DNA of 11,704 nucleotides from an uncultured Alcaligenaceae bacterium (GTDB lineage: Bacteria > Pseudomonadota > Gammaproteobacteria > Burkholderiales > Burkholderiaceae_B), in the NCBI GenBank assembly GCA_937897265.1, contig CALCPT010000208.1, forward strand, positions 1 through 11,704. The letters are read 5' to 3'. Position 1 is the first letter of the stretch. Each line of letters begins with the position of its first letter. The translations under genes and the position numbers were made by a program. The notes beneath the pieces are model-generated. The model saw only the letters and a list, made by a program, of their open reading frames with translations. It was not told where the DNA came from and ran no database searches. Shown here piece after piece: positions 1 through 7,768 of this stretch.

Positions 1-944
1 ATCGGTGTGCGTAATTCAATACGCTCGACCTGCTCACTCCAAAGAATGCCTGGGTGACTCGCGCGCAACTCGAGGGCAGCTGTGATCACAAAATGTGTCG
101 CAAACTGCGACGGAAATAGTTTCCAAGCCGGGCCCGGTACGAGCGCGCGCGCAGTCTCGAGCGCTGCGGTCAGATGCTGAGGCTCGAAGGTCGCACCAAA
201 CAAAGCCGGCCCCCACCCTCTGGGACTGCCGATCGCATCGACGTTCGCGGTGAACCCCTCTGCCGCTAGCATCGCCGCCTCGGCGCCATTGGCCGCAGCA
301 TCGCCACAATGCAGTGCCTTCGTCATTGTGCCGACATTGGCCAAGACAGACCCACAGCGAGAGGCTGCCATGCTGACAGCAGCCAACGCTTGCTCTTGCG
401 GCAATGCCATCAACTCGGCGCAGGCTAAGGCTGCGGCCAAGGGCCCCACCGCGCCCGGCGGGTGCATAGTCAACTTACTCGGCTCGATCTGCCCCGAGGC
501 AAGGCGTAATCGCCCTTGGGCTTCAATCCCTTTTGCCAAGGCACGCAACAACGCGTTGCCCTGCATCCCACAACCGGTCGCCTCTCGCCACTGCGCCACT
601 GCCAGCAACGCAGGCAGCAACGGAGATAGCGCATGGTTAGGCGGGTTCCACATGGGTTCAAAGTCCAACACATGCATTGCCGCACCGTTAATCCGCGCAG
701 CTTGGACGACACCAGTTGAAAATCCCTTACCAATGACGCGTGCGGGCCCGACTGCCACGTCTCGTTGCGCAAGCTTGGCCAAAATGCTTGGGCCCGGTTC
801 GTGCGCACCCGCGATCGCGACGGCCAGACCATCTAGCAACAACAAACGACACTGCCGTTCAAGCGCCGCCTCCTTGGCAGGCCAAGCCCGCAACAGCGCG
901 ACAAAGCGGCCGGTCAAATCCTCTGATTGCGTTGAAGCGTTCAC
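1..944 (-). CDS. MmgE/PrpD family protein, partial (C-terminus beyond left edge)
   Basis: The minus strand is open from a GTG at 944 to the window edge, giving about 314 residues without a stop. The N-terminal part fits the all-helical MmgE/PrpD fold: an early LLLDGLAVAIAGA segment (family pattern: D-x-x-G-V-x-L-A-G), then NGAAMHVLDFEP followed by an H and S/PLLPALLA, and later MTKALHCGDAAANG, matching the family's K-x-L-H-x-G-x-A-A-x-N-G stretch. The family includes 2-methylcitrate dehydratase, cis-aconitate decarboxylase and iminodisuccinate epimerase, so the reaction is not predictable here. No in-frame ATG was seen in the stretch checked just upstream (to about 1020), so GTG is chosen; an AGAGA lies upstream as a weak ribosome site. 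It is divergent from the ABC importer and paralogous to the complete PrpD gene at 5291. A 238-codon open frame on the plus strand over this region is only its shadow. Confidence 0.88.
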   Translation of the reverse strand, partial: MNASTQSEDLTGRFVALLRAWPAKEAALERQCRLLLLDGLAVAIAGAHEPGPSILAKLAQRDVAVGPARVIGKGFSTGVVQAARINGAAMHVLDFEPMWNPPNHALSPLLPALLAVAQWREATGCGMQGNALLRALAKGIEAQGRLRLASGQIEPSKLTMHPPGAVGPLAAALACAELMALPQEQALAAVSMAASRCGSVLANVGTMTKALHCGDAAANGAEAAMLAAEGFTANVDAIGSPRGWGPALFGATFEPQHLTAALETARALVPGPAWKLFPSQFATHFVITAALELRASHPGILWSEQVERIELRTP

Positions 945-1224
945 GTTGGGTGCATCTCTAATGTAAGTCTCTGCTGCATGAGTCGTAAATGACGCGCGAC
1001 ATTCTTGAAAAACTTTAGCCGTTTGTTACGGATGGTTTACGCCCGCTTATTCTCTCGCAATTTCTAACACGCGAAGCAGATCAAACTCCACTATTTGGAA
1101 TCCTAGACATTCAGCGCTCCAATAAAGGGTTATCCCTAATCGACTCACCTAGTCATACGCCACAAACTGTCTGACAAGATTTTATAAATGCGGTCACTCC
1201 GCAAAAAGAAGAATTGGAGACTGC
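945..1224. promoter_or_regulatory. Divergent intergenic control region
   Basis: These 280 bases separate the leftward PrpD-family gene from the rightward importer genes and must carry promoters for both. No convincing -35/-10 pair was found by eye; TATAAA at 1183-1188 has no good -35 at the right distance. Small symmetric elements are present: AGGG-TTAT-CCCT (1126-1137), TGTC-T-GACA (1168-1176) and TGCGG-TCACT-CCGCA (1189-1203). A GGAG at 1216-1219 is the ribosome site of the binding-protein gene. No gene was recognised here. Confidence 0.5.
1168..1176. promoter_or_regulatory. Possible GntR/FadR-type operator (TGTCTGACA)
   Basis: The 9-base near-palindrome has the GT-N3-AC core typical of operators bound by FadR-subfamily GntR regulators, and it lies 49 bases before the importer start. 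Such regulators often control carboxylate uptake and catabolism clusters. No regulator gene is in the window, and a 9-base match will occur by chance fairly often, so this is only a candidate. Confidence 0.2.
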
Positions 1225-2322
1225 ATGACAGCTTTTATCGGGCAAGCACACAGCCTATGGGCGAGTGGCCGCAACATTGGCGTGCTGCGCCGCACAATCG
1301 CTTTTATCTCTTCGTCTGTTGCGTCGGCCTTGCTGGCCTCAGCTGCCTTCGCCCAAGCGGGTGCCGATTGGAAAACCGTTGAAGACGCAGCAAAAAAAGA
1401 AGGTACTGTCAGTCTTTATCACAATCTGCGGCCCTCGGGTATTGAAAAGTTGTTATCCGAGTTTCGCAAAGCCTATCCGGGTATCAAAACTGAGCACATG
1501 CGCCTGGGCAGCGCGCCACTAATTGAACGCTTCTCCACTGAGTTCACCGCAGGCCGCAATTTGGCCGATGTGATCATCACGTTTCCAGATGAAACCATGC
1601 TCAAAGGCGTGGATACAGGCGGCTGGGCACTCGAATGGACACCTCCAGAGCTTGCTGCGTTCAAACCGGAAATCAATCATGGCAACAAGATGTTTGCGGT
1701 GCACACCTCGCGCAACGTGATTATCTGGAATAAGCAGCGCGTCAAACCCGCTGATGCCCCAAAAGAATGGGCCGATCTCTGGGACCCTAAATGGAAAGGT
1801 AAAGTTGCGATGGACCCTCCTTGGCGATCGATTGCCGTACAAGGCCTGATCGCACACTGGAGCAACATTGGGCTGAGTGATTCTGCAAAAAAACTTAAAG
1901 CTAACGATGTGCGCTTTTTTGAAGGCTCGGCTGGGGTATTTCAGGCGGTACTGCGAGGGGATGCGCTGGTGGGGACGCTCGCAGATCTGCCTCTTGAGCC
2001 TGGATTAGTGGATGGCGCACCGATCGGCTTTGTCTATCCAAAGTCAGGCACCGCAATCAACGACGGCTATGTCATGGTACCTGCCAAAGCGCCTCACCTG
2101 AACGCAGGCAAAATATTCGCTAACTGGGTCATGTCAGCGCCGGGTCAAGCCGTTTTGCAAGAGATCGGTGGCCTACCCGGCACTCGCCCCGGCATCACTC
2201 CACCAAAATATATTCCGGCCACCTCGTCGCTATCAAACGTTGTCGACTCGCTGGTAATTTCATCGACCGCGCAGCAAGCTCAATCAATTAATACGTGGCG
2301 CGAAGTTTTTGGGATTCGCTAA
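1225..2322 (+). CDS. ABC transporter periplasmic substrate-binding protein (AfuA/Fe3+-type, COG1840-like)
   Basis: The 365-residue protein is the periplasmic receptor of the importer encoded by the next two genes. A signal peptide is visible: an unusually long n-region (about 21 residues), two arginines at 22-23, a hydrophobic core (about 25-40) and an AFA|QA cleavage site after residue 43. The mature part opens with GTVSLYHNLRPSGIEKLL and a following FRKAYPGIKTE, the standard start of AfuA/FbpA-type binding proteins, then DVIITFPDE. This cluster of families binds ferric iron but also phosphonates, sugar phosphates and other anions, so iron is not proven. The ATG at 1225 is chosen because GGAG (1216-1219) lies 5 bases upstream; an internal GTG at 1282 would give a more usual signal peptide but lacks a well-spaced ribosome site. 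The gene ends 6 bases before the permease start. Confidence 0.9.
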   Translation: MTAFIGQAHSLWASGRNIGVLRRTIAFISSSVASALLASAAFAQAGADWKTVEDAAKKEGTVSLYHNLRPSGIEKLLSEFRKAYPGIKTEHMRLGSAPLIERFSTEFTAGRNLADVIITFPDETMLKGVDTGGWALEWTPPELAAFKPEINHGNKMFAVHTSRNVIIWNKQRVKPADAPKEWADLWDPKWKGKVAMDPPWRSIAVQGLIAHWSNIGLSDSAKKLKANDVRFFEGSAGVFQAVLRGDALVGTLADLPLEPGLVDGAPIGFVYPKSGTAINDGYVMVPAKAPHLNAGKIFANWVMSAPGQAVLQEIGGLPGTRPGITPPKYIPATSSLSNVVDSLVISSTAQQAQSINTWREVFGIR

Positions 2323-2328
2323 ACGTCG

Positions 2329-4029
2329 ATGAGCCGGTTGACACAACACAATACGATTGCGTCGCATCGTTTTAATTTTTTAACGCCGCTTTATGTCTTA
2401 GTCTTTTCTGCAGTGGCTCTGATGGCGCTGGTGCCCGTTTTAGCACTGGTACTTGGCAGCTTGCGCGACTCGGCACCAGGGCAACCTGGCAACTGGACTC
2501 TCGAAAACTGGGCAAACCTCGCCTCGCCCGGCGTCATTGACACGTTAATCACAACCATCGAAGTTGCCTGTTTAACCACCTTTTTTTCGATGATTGTCGG
2601 AACGTTGCTGGCCCTGATTATTCATCGTACCGACTTTCGTTGGCCAAACGCGATGACCGGAATGCTTGGGTTGAGCTTTTACTTTCCGTCCTTTATTTTA
2701 GGAATGGCCTGGATTGTGATTGGCTCGCCTGGCGGCCTGATCAATGATCTGCTGCGTGAGTTGTTTGATACTGAAGCCAATTTAGATATATACAGTGTCG
2801 GCGGCATCGTGTTGGTGATGGTGCTGCATCAGGTGCCTTTCGTATACCTCACCATGCGCGGCCCGGTGTTGGGCATGGACCCGAGCTACGAAGAAGCTGC
2901 GCGCACAGCGGGCGCCTCTGCTTTCACGATGCTCAGGCGGGTCACCTTACCAATGCTCTCTTACGCCTTAGCTTCAAGCACCCTACTCTGTTTGGTGATG
3001 TCGCTCGAGCAATTTGGCATCCCAGTCTTGCTTGGCATCCCCGGTCGTGTCACCGTATTGGCTACGCAAATATATTTACTATGCAGATTTCCGCCCACCG
3101 CCTACGGCCTTGCGGCCGCGATCGGACTGACGCTGGCTGCTATCACCGCCGTCGCCATTTTGCTTCAACGCCGACTCGCGCGCGGCGGGCAAGCCGTTGC
3201 CACCACTGGTAAGGCTGGTCGCATCACACCCATTCGGCTAGGCGCCTGGCGCTGGCCTGCGAACATTTTTTGTGGCGGCTACATCTTGATGGGCTTAATT
3301 TTGCCGACCATCATTTTGTTGTATACCTCACTCATCAAATTTTTTACTGGTAATCCGCTTAACGCTGCCTACACGTTTCGTAACTACATCAGTATCTGGG
3401 AGTCAGAGAGTACTCAGCTTGCAACATTGAACACGCTACTTGTTTCAGGTGGTGGCGCTCTAGTAGGGGTGATGCTTGGAGCAGCATGCAGCTACTTCAC
3501 TGTGCGCCTGAAACCGACAGGGTATCGTCTACTCGATATGTTGGTCATGCTGCCGTTTGGGGTGCCCGGTGTGGTGTTAGGCCTAGGGTTGTTGTGGGCT
3601 TACGCCTATTTGCCCTTGCCACTCTACGGTACGATGACCTTGATCGTACTCGCCTACGTCACGCGCTTTTTACCCTACGCAACCGAGACCGCAGGTGCCC
3701 GTTTTGTTCAACTCGACCGAAGCCTCGAAGAGGCCGCGTGGACTGCCGGCGCAAGCCGGCAAACGGGGGTATGGCGAATTGTCCTGCCCTTAAGCTTGCC
3801 TTCGCTGCAAAGCGGCTACTTTTTATTATTCATGGCATTTTTTAGAGAAATCTCAGCGACGATTTTGATTTTTACGGCATCCACCTCTGTACTGTCTGTC
3901 TCGATTTGGTCTTACTTTGAGCAGGCGGATTGGGGAATGGCAAGTGCCCTATCCATTTTGGCCATGGTGTTAATGCTGGGGATCATGTCGACGCTGCTCT
4001 GGGCCATGCCAGGTGCGCGTAAGCGATAA
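2329..4029 (+). CDS. ABC transporter fused double permease (AfuB/FbpB-type, two BPD_transp_1 domains)
   Basis: This 566-residue inner-membrane protein holds two homologous permease halves in one chain, the usual arrangement for iron-type (FbpB/AfuB) importers. It has about 12 hydrophobic segments, beginning at residues 18-44. The two cytoplasmic EAA loops that dock on the ATPase are clear: EEAARTAGAS at about residue 188 and EEAAWTAGAS at about residue 467, each followed by a conserved (V/I)-x-LP-x-L. The length fits the family. Only 6 bases separate it from the stop codon of the binding-protein gene and no good ribosome site precedes the ATG, so it is probably translated by coupling. The substrate path is not readable from the sequence. 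Confidence 0.93.
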   Translation: MSRLTQHNTIASHRFNFLTPLYVLVFSAVALMALVPVLALVLGSLRDSAPGQPGNWTLENWANLASPGVIDTLITTIEVACLTTFFSMIVGTLLALIIHRTDFRWPNAMTGMLGLSFYFPSFILGMAWIVIGSPGGLINDLLRELFDTEANLDIYSVGGIVLVMVLHQVPFVYLTMRGPVLGMDPSYEEAARTAGASAFTMLRRVTLPMLSYALASSTLLCLVMSLEQFGIPVLLGIPGRVTVLATQIYLLCRFPPTAYGLAAAIGLTLAAITAVAILLQRRLARGGQAVATTGKAGRITPIRLGAWRWPANIFCGGYILMGLILPTIILLYTSLIKFFTGNPLNAAYTFRNYISIWESESTQLATLNTLLVSGGGALVGVMLGAACSYFTVRLKPTGYRLLDMLVMLPFGVPGVVLGLGLLWAYAYLPLPLYGTMTLIVLAYVTRFLPYATETAGARFVQLDRSLEEAAWTAGASRQTGVWRIVLPLSLPSLQSGYFLLFMAFFREISATILIFTASTSVLSVSIWSYFEQADWGMASALSILAMVLMLGIMSTLLWAMPGARKR

Positions 4030-4053
4030 CTCAATAAACATGAGAGCAGACTA

Positions 4054-5121
4054 ATGGGTATCTCGGTCAGAGACCTTGTCAAAGTGTATGGGCAATCAAC
4101 CGTCATCAAAGGAATCTCTTTTGATGTCGCTGATGGCGAATTTGTGACGCTCTTGGGCCCCAGTGGCTGTGGCAAAACCACCACCTTACGCAGTATCGCG
4201 GGCTTGGACACCATCGACGGCGGCGATATTCGTATTAACGAACAACTTGTGTCCGACACCGAGACGGGTGTGTTCGTCCCCCCTCACGAGCGCAACTTAG
4301 GCATGGTGTTTCAATCTTACGCGGTATGGCCACATCTGACCGTCGCCCAAAACGTCGCCTTCCCGCTAACAGTCAGAGGTGTGCGCGACACGTCTGAGGC
4401 GGTCAAGTGGGCACTCGACATCGTCGGAATGTATGAACTTGCCAACAGGCGCCCCTCTGAGTTGTCGGGTGGTCAACAGCAGCGTGTGGCGCTCGCTCGT
4501 GCAATTGCTGGTAAGCCGCAGGTGTTGCTGTTTGATGAGCCGCTCTCAAACCTTGACGCACGCCTGCGCGACCGCACCCGAGCTGAAATCAGTCGTATAC
4601 AACGTGAACTCAAAGTACCGGCCATCTACGTTACGCACGATCAGACTGAAGCGCTGTCGATGTCGGATAGAATTATCGTCATGAGCGCAGGGCTGACGAT
4701 CCAAGACGGCACGCCAACGCAGATCTATCACGAGCCTGTTAATCGCTTTGTGGCCGACTTTATTGGCAACGCTAATTTTTTACGGGTCCAGCAACACGGG
4801 CAACATTGGACGTTACCCGATGGCACAAGGCTATCGGTCTGCCCAGAGACGAAGCACCTGCAAGGCGACAAGATCACGGCGCTGGTAAGGCCCGAAGCGA
4901 TACGGGTCGAACCTAAAGCTCAGGCTCAGACTCAATCCCATCCCGATATCAATCGCATCATTGGCACAGTGCTCAGCAGTGTTTTTTTGGGTCAACACAT
5001 CGAGCACGTAGTCAGTGTGGCTGGGCTCGAATTACGTGCTTTTTCGCGCACAACGCTCGCCAGCGGCAGCACGGTTACTCTCACATTTCATGCGCACGAT
5101 TGCCGGCTTCTGAGCGAATGA
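4054..5121 (+). CDS. ABC transporter ATP-binding protein (FbpC/PotA-type, with C-terminal TOBE region)
   Basis: The 355-residue ATPase powers the importer. All nucleotide-binding motifs are intact: Walker A GPSGCGKTT (35-43), the Q-loop in GMVFQSYAVWPH, the signature LSGGQQQ (137-143), Walker B VLLFDEP (157-163), the D-loop NLDA and the H-loop THDQTEA (H195). After about residue 240 a TOBE-type regulatory domain follows, with LVRPEAIRV and a Gln/Ala-rich linker (KAQAQTQ). This architecture belongs to the CUT1/iron/polyamine subfamily (MalK, PotA and FbpC relatives). The gene starts 24 bases after the permease stop, with a weak GAGAG ribosome site at 4042-4046. It completes a receptor-permease-ATPase set, so one transcript with the two preceding genes is likely. 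Substrate specificity cannot be read from the ATPase. Confidence 0.95.
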   Translation: MGISVRDLVKVYGQSTVIKGISFDVADGEFVTLLGPSGCGKTTTLRSIAGLDTIDGGDIRINEQLVSDTETGVFVPPHERNLGMVFQSYAVWPHLTVAQNVAFPLTVRGVRDTSEAVKWALDIVGMYELANRRPSELSGGQQQRVALARAIAGKPQVLLFDEPLSNLDARLRDRTRAEISRIQRELKVPAIYVTHDQTEALSMSDRIIVMSAGLTIQDGTPTQIYHEPVNRFVADFIGNANFLRVQQHGQHWTLPDGTRLSVCPETKHLQGDKITALVRPEAIRVEPKAQAQTQSHPDINRIIGTVLSSVFLGQHIEHVVSVAGLELRAFSRTTLASGSTVTLTFHAHDCRLLSE

Positions 5122-5290
5122 ACCACCCTAGTGACGCCCACTTCAAGCCATTTGCGCCAATTATCCCCATGTACCGTTCAGTCGCGAAGCATCATTTAAT
5201 ATATACACATTACACAACGCCTCAGTATCGGCACACCTGCTGCATCAAACACATACAACGACTTTCATTTAGAACCTCAGGATCATCGTG
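5122..5290. other. Intergenic gap between importer genes and second PrpD operon
   Basis: These 169 bases hold no recognised gene and no clear terminator hairpin. An AT-rich patch around 5195-5205 (TTTAATATATA) could contain a -10 element; the best-placed -35 (TTCAGT at 5177-5182, 17-base spacer) is poor. AGGA at 5279-5282 lies 8 bases before the ATG at 5291. Either a weak or activator-dependent promoter starts a second transcript here, or the importer transcript reads through. Confidence 0.35.
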
Positions 5291-6691
5291 ATGAATCAAC
5301 CAAACGCCACTCAAACTGTGCTTGAGCAATTCGCCGAGCGTATTGTGTCTTTCGACCTCAGCGCGATCACGCCACAAGCCATTATGCTGTCGCGCACAGC
5401 GATTATCGATACGTTGGGAGTCACACTTGCTGGCGCCATTGAACCCTGCACAACAAACCTGCTGCGCACACCTGGTGTGGCATCCGCACCAGGCGTCTGC
5501 ACAATTTTTGGTACGGCACAAAAGACATCAGCGCTTGATGCCACCTTTATCAACGGCACTGCCTCACACGCCTTAGATTACGATGACTTCAGTCAACCGA
5601 TGGGCGGACACCAGTCTGCGCCGTTGGTCGCGCCCTTGATGGCAATCGCCGAAGAACGCGGCGCTTCTGGCCTTGAACTGCTGCAGTCTTATGTCGTCGG
5701 AATTGAAACTGAGATTCGCCTCGCACGGGGCGTCAACTTCTATCATTACGATAAAGGCTGGCATCCGACTGCCACCCTCGGCGTGTTTGGTGCCGCGGCC
5801 GCAGCAGGACACATGCTCAAACTTGACGCCAAAAAACAAACGATCGCACTAGCCATTGCAGCTTCGTTCGCCTCGGGCATCAAGGCCAACTTCGGCACCA
5901 TGGTGAAGCCCTTACACGTGGGACAGTGCGCGCGCAACGGTTTACTCGCAGCGCTCATGGCCGACGCGGGTTACGACGCCAACCCGGAAGCGTTGGAACA
6001 CCATCAAGGATTTTTCAATGCGTTCAACGGTAAAGGTAATTACGACGCCAGTTTGATTTTTGAAAACTGGGCCAATCCCCTTGAGGTCTTAAGCCCGAGC
6101 ATGGGCCTTAAGCAGTTTGCCTGCTGCGGCAGCACCCACCCAGCGGTCACGATGGCGCTTCAACTGAGACAACAAGAAACCTTCAGCCCACAAGATATTG
6201 AAAAAGTCGACATCATGCCGCATCGCCGCCGGCTGCCCCACACCAACAATCCAGATCCACAAACACCGCTCGCTGCCAAGTTCTCAGTGCAATACGCGGT
6301 CGCTCGTGCCTTAGTGAATGGCGCGGTGCGTCTTGACGACTTTGAGGGCGATGCGCACTTTGATAGTAAGGTACGGGCGATTATGGCTAAAACCACCGCC
6401 ATGCCACATCCCGACATGCCGGACGATTCACCCGATCAATTTGGTGCTGAAGTCATTGTTGCCCTAAAAGACGGACGCACCGTGTCGCGTCGCATCAACA
6501 GCCTGGTTGGCCGTGGCGGCGACTACCCCTTAACCAGTGAAGAGTTGTGGGAAAAATTCAACGACTGCGCCAAGCGTGTACTGCCCGTAAACGACATCCC
6601 TGCCCTGTTTGCTAAGCTCGAAAAGCTCGAACAGATTAAAAATATTCGCGAACTCACCCCGATGCTAGCGAAATTTTCAAAAGCAGCCTAA
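5291..6691 (+). CDS. MmgE/PrpD family protein (2-methylcitrate dehydratase-like)
   Basis: This complete member of the MmgE/PrpD family has about 466 residues, near the usual 450-480. Visible conserved stretches are IIDTLGVTLAGA (about residues 37-48), HALDYDDF (93-100) followed by H107, GWHPTATLG (H158), MVKPLHVGQCARNG (204 on, with K206 and H209 in the family's active-site loop) and CCGSTHPAV (278-286). The family spans methylcitrate and other hydroxy-acid dehydratases, cis-aconitate decarboxylase and iminodisuccinate epimerase; no propionate genes (prpB, prpC) are nearby, so true methylcitrate dehydration is unlikely. A GTG three bases upstream is in frame, but ATG 5291 has the better spacing (8 bases) from AGGA at 5279-5282. 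It is probably cytoplasmic, with no signal peptide seen. It heads a gene set with the Bug receptor and the aldo/keto reductase and is a paralog of the gene at 1-944. Confidence 0.92.
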   Translation: MNQPNATQTVLEQFAERIVSFDLSAITPQAIMLSRTAIIDTLGVTLAGAIEPCTTNLLRTPGVASAPGVCTIFGTAQKTSALDATFINGTASHALDYDDFSQPMGGHQSAPLVAPLMAIAEERGASGLELLQSYVVGIETEIRLARGVNFYHYDKGWHPTATLGVFGAAAAAGHMLKLDAKKQTIALAIAASFASGIKANFGTMVKPLHVGQCARNGLLAALMADAGYDANPEALEHHQGFFNAFNGKGNYDASLIFENWANPLEVLSPSMGLKQFACCGSTHPAVTMALQLRQQETFSPQDIEKVDIMPHRRRLPHTNNPDPQTPLAAKFSVQYAVARALVNGAVRLDDFEGDAHFDSKVRAIMAKTTAMPHPDMPDDSPDQFGAEVIVALKDGRTVSRRINSLVGRGGDYPLTSEELWEKFNDCAKRVLPVNDIPALFAKLEKLEQIKNIRELTPMLAKFSKAA

Positions 6692-6744
6692 GTTCAAATA
6701 CATCAAGGCGATCGATCCCTGTCTGGGGTTTACGCACTAGAGAT

Positions 6745-6763
6745 CCCCGCCCTTTAGGGCGGG
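6745..6763. repeat. Perfect 7-bp hairpin, IS200/IS605-end-like
   Basis: CCCGCCC (6746-6752), loop TTTA (6753-6756) and GGGCGGG (6757-6763) form a very stable stem-loop, preceded by one unpaired C and followed by AAGATGCCAA. The motif resembles the terminal hairpin commonly seen at one end of IS200/IS605-group (tnpB-type) elements, which as I recall reads CCCCGCCCTTTAGGGCGGGG followed by AGGATGTCAA. No tnpA or tnpB lies nearby, so it would be a solo remnant. Alternatively it is an mRNA hairpin between the PrpD and Bug genes that stabilises or attenuates the transcript. There is no U-tract after it. Confidence 0.6.
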
Positions 6764-6771
6764 AAGATGCC

Positions 6772-6778
6772 AAGGAGG
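6772..6778 (+). promoter_or_regulatory. Strong Shine-Dalgarno AAGGAGG for Bug gene
   Basis: AAGGAGG is complementary to the 16S rRNA tail and is the strongest ribosome site I noticed in the window. It lies 4 bases before ATG 6783, slightly tight, and only 8 bases after the hairpin ending at 6763. High output is expected for a periplasmic receptor, and the adjacent stem could modulate access. Confidence 0.8.
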
Positions 6779-6782
6779 TCCC

Positions 6783-7760
6783 ATGAACAGACGTTCTTTT
6801 GTCCGATCAGCCGCGTTAGGTGGTCTCGCGACCATTGGGTTTCCACTCTTTGCGCAACAAGATAAGTTTCCAAATAAAACGATCAAATTTGTCGTGCCGT
6901 TTGCGGCGGGTGGCGGAGGCGATGCGATCGCCAGAATCAGTGGTCAAAAACTATCCGAGCGCCTCAATAGCCCTGTCGTGATTGAAAATCGCACTGGAGC
7001 GGGCGGCACTGTGGGTTCAGCCTATGTGATGAAGTCGGCACCCGATGGCTACACGCTATTGAACATGTCCGCTAGCTACTGTATTCAGGCGGCGATGGCG
7101 CCACTTCCCTTTGACCCTATTCTCGATATGCAACCCATCATCACTCTGGCTCAAACGCCAATGGTGCTGCTGGTGCATAACGACTCACCTTTTCGCAACG
7201 CCAACGATCTGATTGCCGCCGCAAAAAAGAATCCCGATCGCTACACGCACGGCTCGGCCGGAATCGGCTCAATCGCGCACTTGTCCATGGAAGAGTTCGC
7301 TTATCTCGCAGAGATCAAGTTAGTGCATGTCCCTTATAAGGGGTCGTCACTGGCCATGAATGACTTACTGGGTGGCAACGTCGATCTTCTGCTCAGCACC
7401 TCAACCTTTACCGCCCCGTACGTCAAGTCAAAACGCGTCAGAGCGCTAGGGGTCGCTGGGCAGTCTCGTTTATCGATTTTGCCTGACGTCCCGACCTTCG
7501 AAGAACAAGGCGTTAAAGATTTCAATGTGGTGGACAGTAAGTCGCTCGGCGGCCCCCGAGGGATTGCCCCCGAAGTCGTTGCGTTCCTCAATACTGAACT
7601 CAATAGCGTTTTAAAAGATCGCGCCGTGTACACTCGGCTCGAAGACGAGGGCACAACCGCCGTCGGCGGCTCGCCCGAATACATGCTGCAACTGATTCGC
7701 CAGGACATTGCACGCTGGAAAAAAGTGATCGATCTGCAGAAAATTACCCCTCAATCGTGA
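6783..7760 (+). CDS. Bug/TctC-family tripartite tricarboxylate transporter receptor (periplasmic)
   Basis: The 325-residue protein is a typical Bug (TctC) solute receptor. The N-terminus has NRRSFVRS, a twin-arginine-like motif, then a hydrophobic stretch and cleavage after LFA (about residue 24). The mature domain shows the hallmark IKFVVPFAAGGGGDAIAR (Bug consensus: VPF-x-x-GG-x-D-x-x-AR), VVIENRTGAGGTVG, APDGYTLL, HVPYKGSSLAMNDLLGGNVDLL and ALGVAGQSRLSILPDVPTFEEQG. These receptors bind carboxylates and other small anions or amides, and most in Betaproteobacteria are encoded without TctA/TctB membrane partners, as here. The start follows AAGGAGG. The stop overlaps a possible GTG start of the next gene by 4 bases (GTGA), so translational coupling is possible. 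The ligand is unknown; context suggests the substrate of the neighbouring PrpD and reductase. Confidence 0.93.
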   Translation: MNRRSFVRSAALGGLATIGFPLFAQQDKFPNKTIKFVVPFAAGGGGDAIARISGQKLSERLNSPVVIENRTGAGGTVGSAYVMKSAPDGYTLLNMSASYCIQAAMAPLPFDPILDMQPIITLAQTPMVLLVHNDSPFRNANDLIAAAKKNPDRYTHGSAGIGSIAHLSMEEFAYLAEIKLVHVPYKGSSLAMNDLLGGNVDLLLSTSTFTAPYVKSKRVRALGVAGQSRLSILPDVPTFEEQGVKDFNVVDSKSLGGPRGIAPEVVAFLNTELNSVLKDRAVYTRLEDEGTTAVGGSPEYMLQLIRQDIARWKKVIDLQKITPQS

Positions 7761-7768
7761 AAAGCAAC

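Noticed and set aside
470..832. Minus-strand open frame of 120 codons
   Set aside because: It overlaps the PrpD-family gene in another frame of the same strand. Its Trp-, Arg- and Cys-rich composition has no family resemblance.
250..966. Plus-strand open frame of 238 codons
   Set aside because: It lies antisense to the PrpD-family gene at 1-944, whose translation shows clear family motifs. The plus-strand product is low in recognisable structure and rich in Ala, Ser, Asn and Cys, as expected for a shadow frame.
1170..1190. Sigma-70 promoter using CTGACA and TATAAA
   Set aside because: The two hexamers are only about 6 bases apart, far too close for a -35/-10 pair.
3486..3845. Plus-strand open frame of 119 codons inside the permease
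   Set aside because: It is an out-of-frame shadow inside the second permease half, where the real frame carries the EAA loop and membrane segments.
5291..6691. Assignment as prpD of the methylcitrate cycle
   Set aside because: No prpB, prpC or acnD is nearby, and the neighbours (Bug receptor, aldo/keto reductase, ABC importer) point to another pathway, so only the family name is supported.
6745..6763. Intrinsic terminator after the PrpD gene
   Set aside because: The stem is strong, but it is followed by AAGATGCC rather than a T-run, and a strong ribosome site for the next gene follows 8 bases later, so full termination is unlikely.
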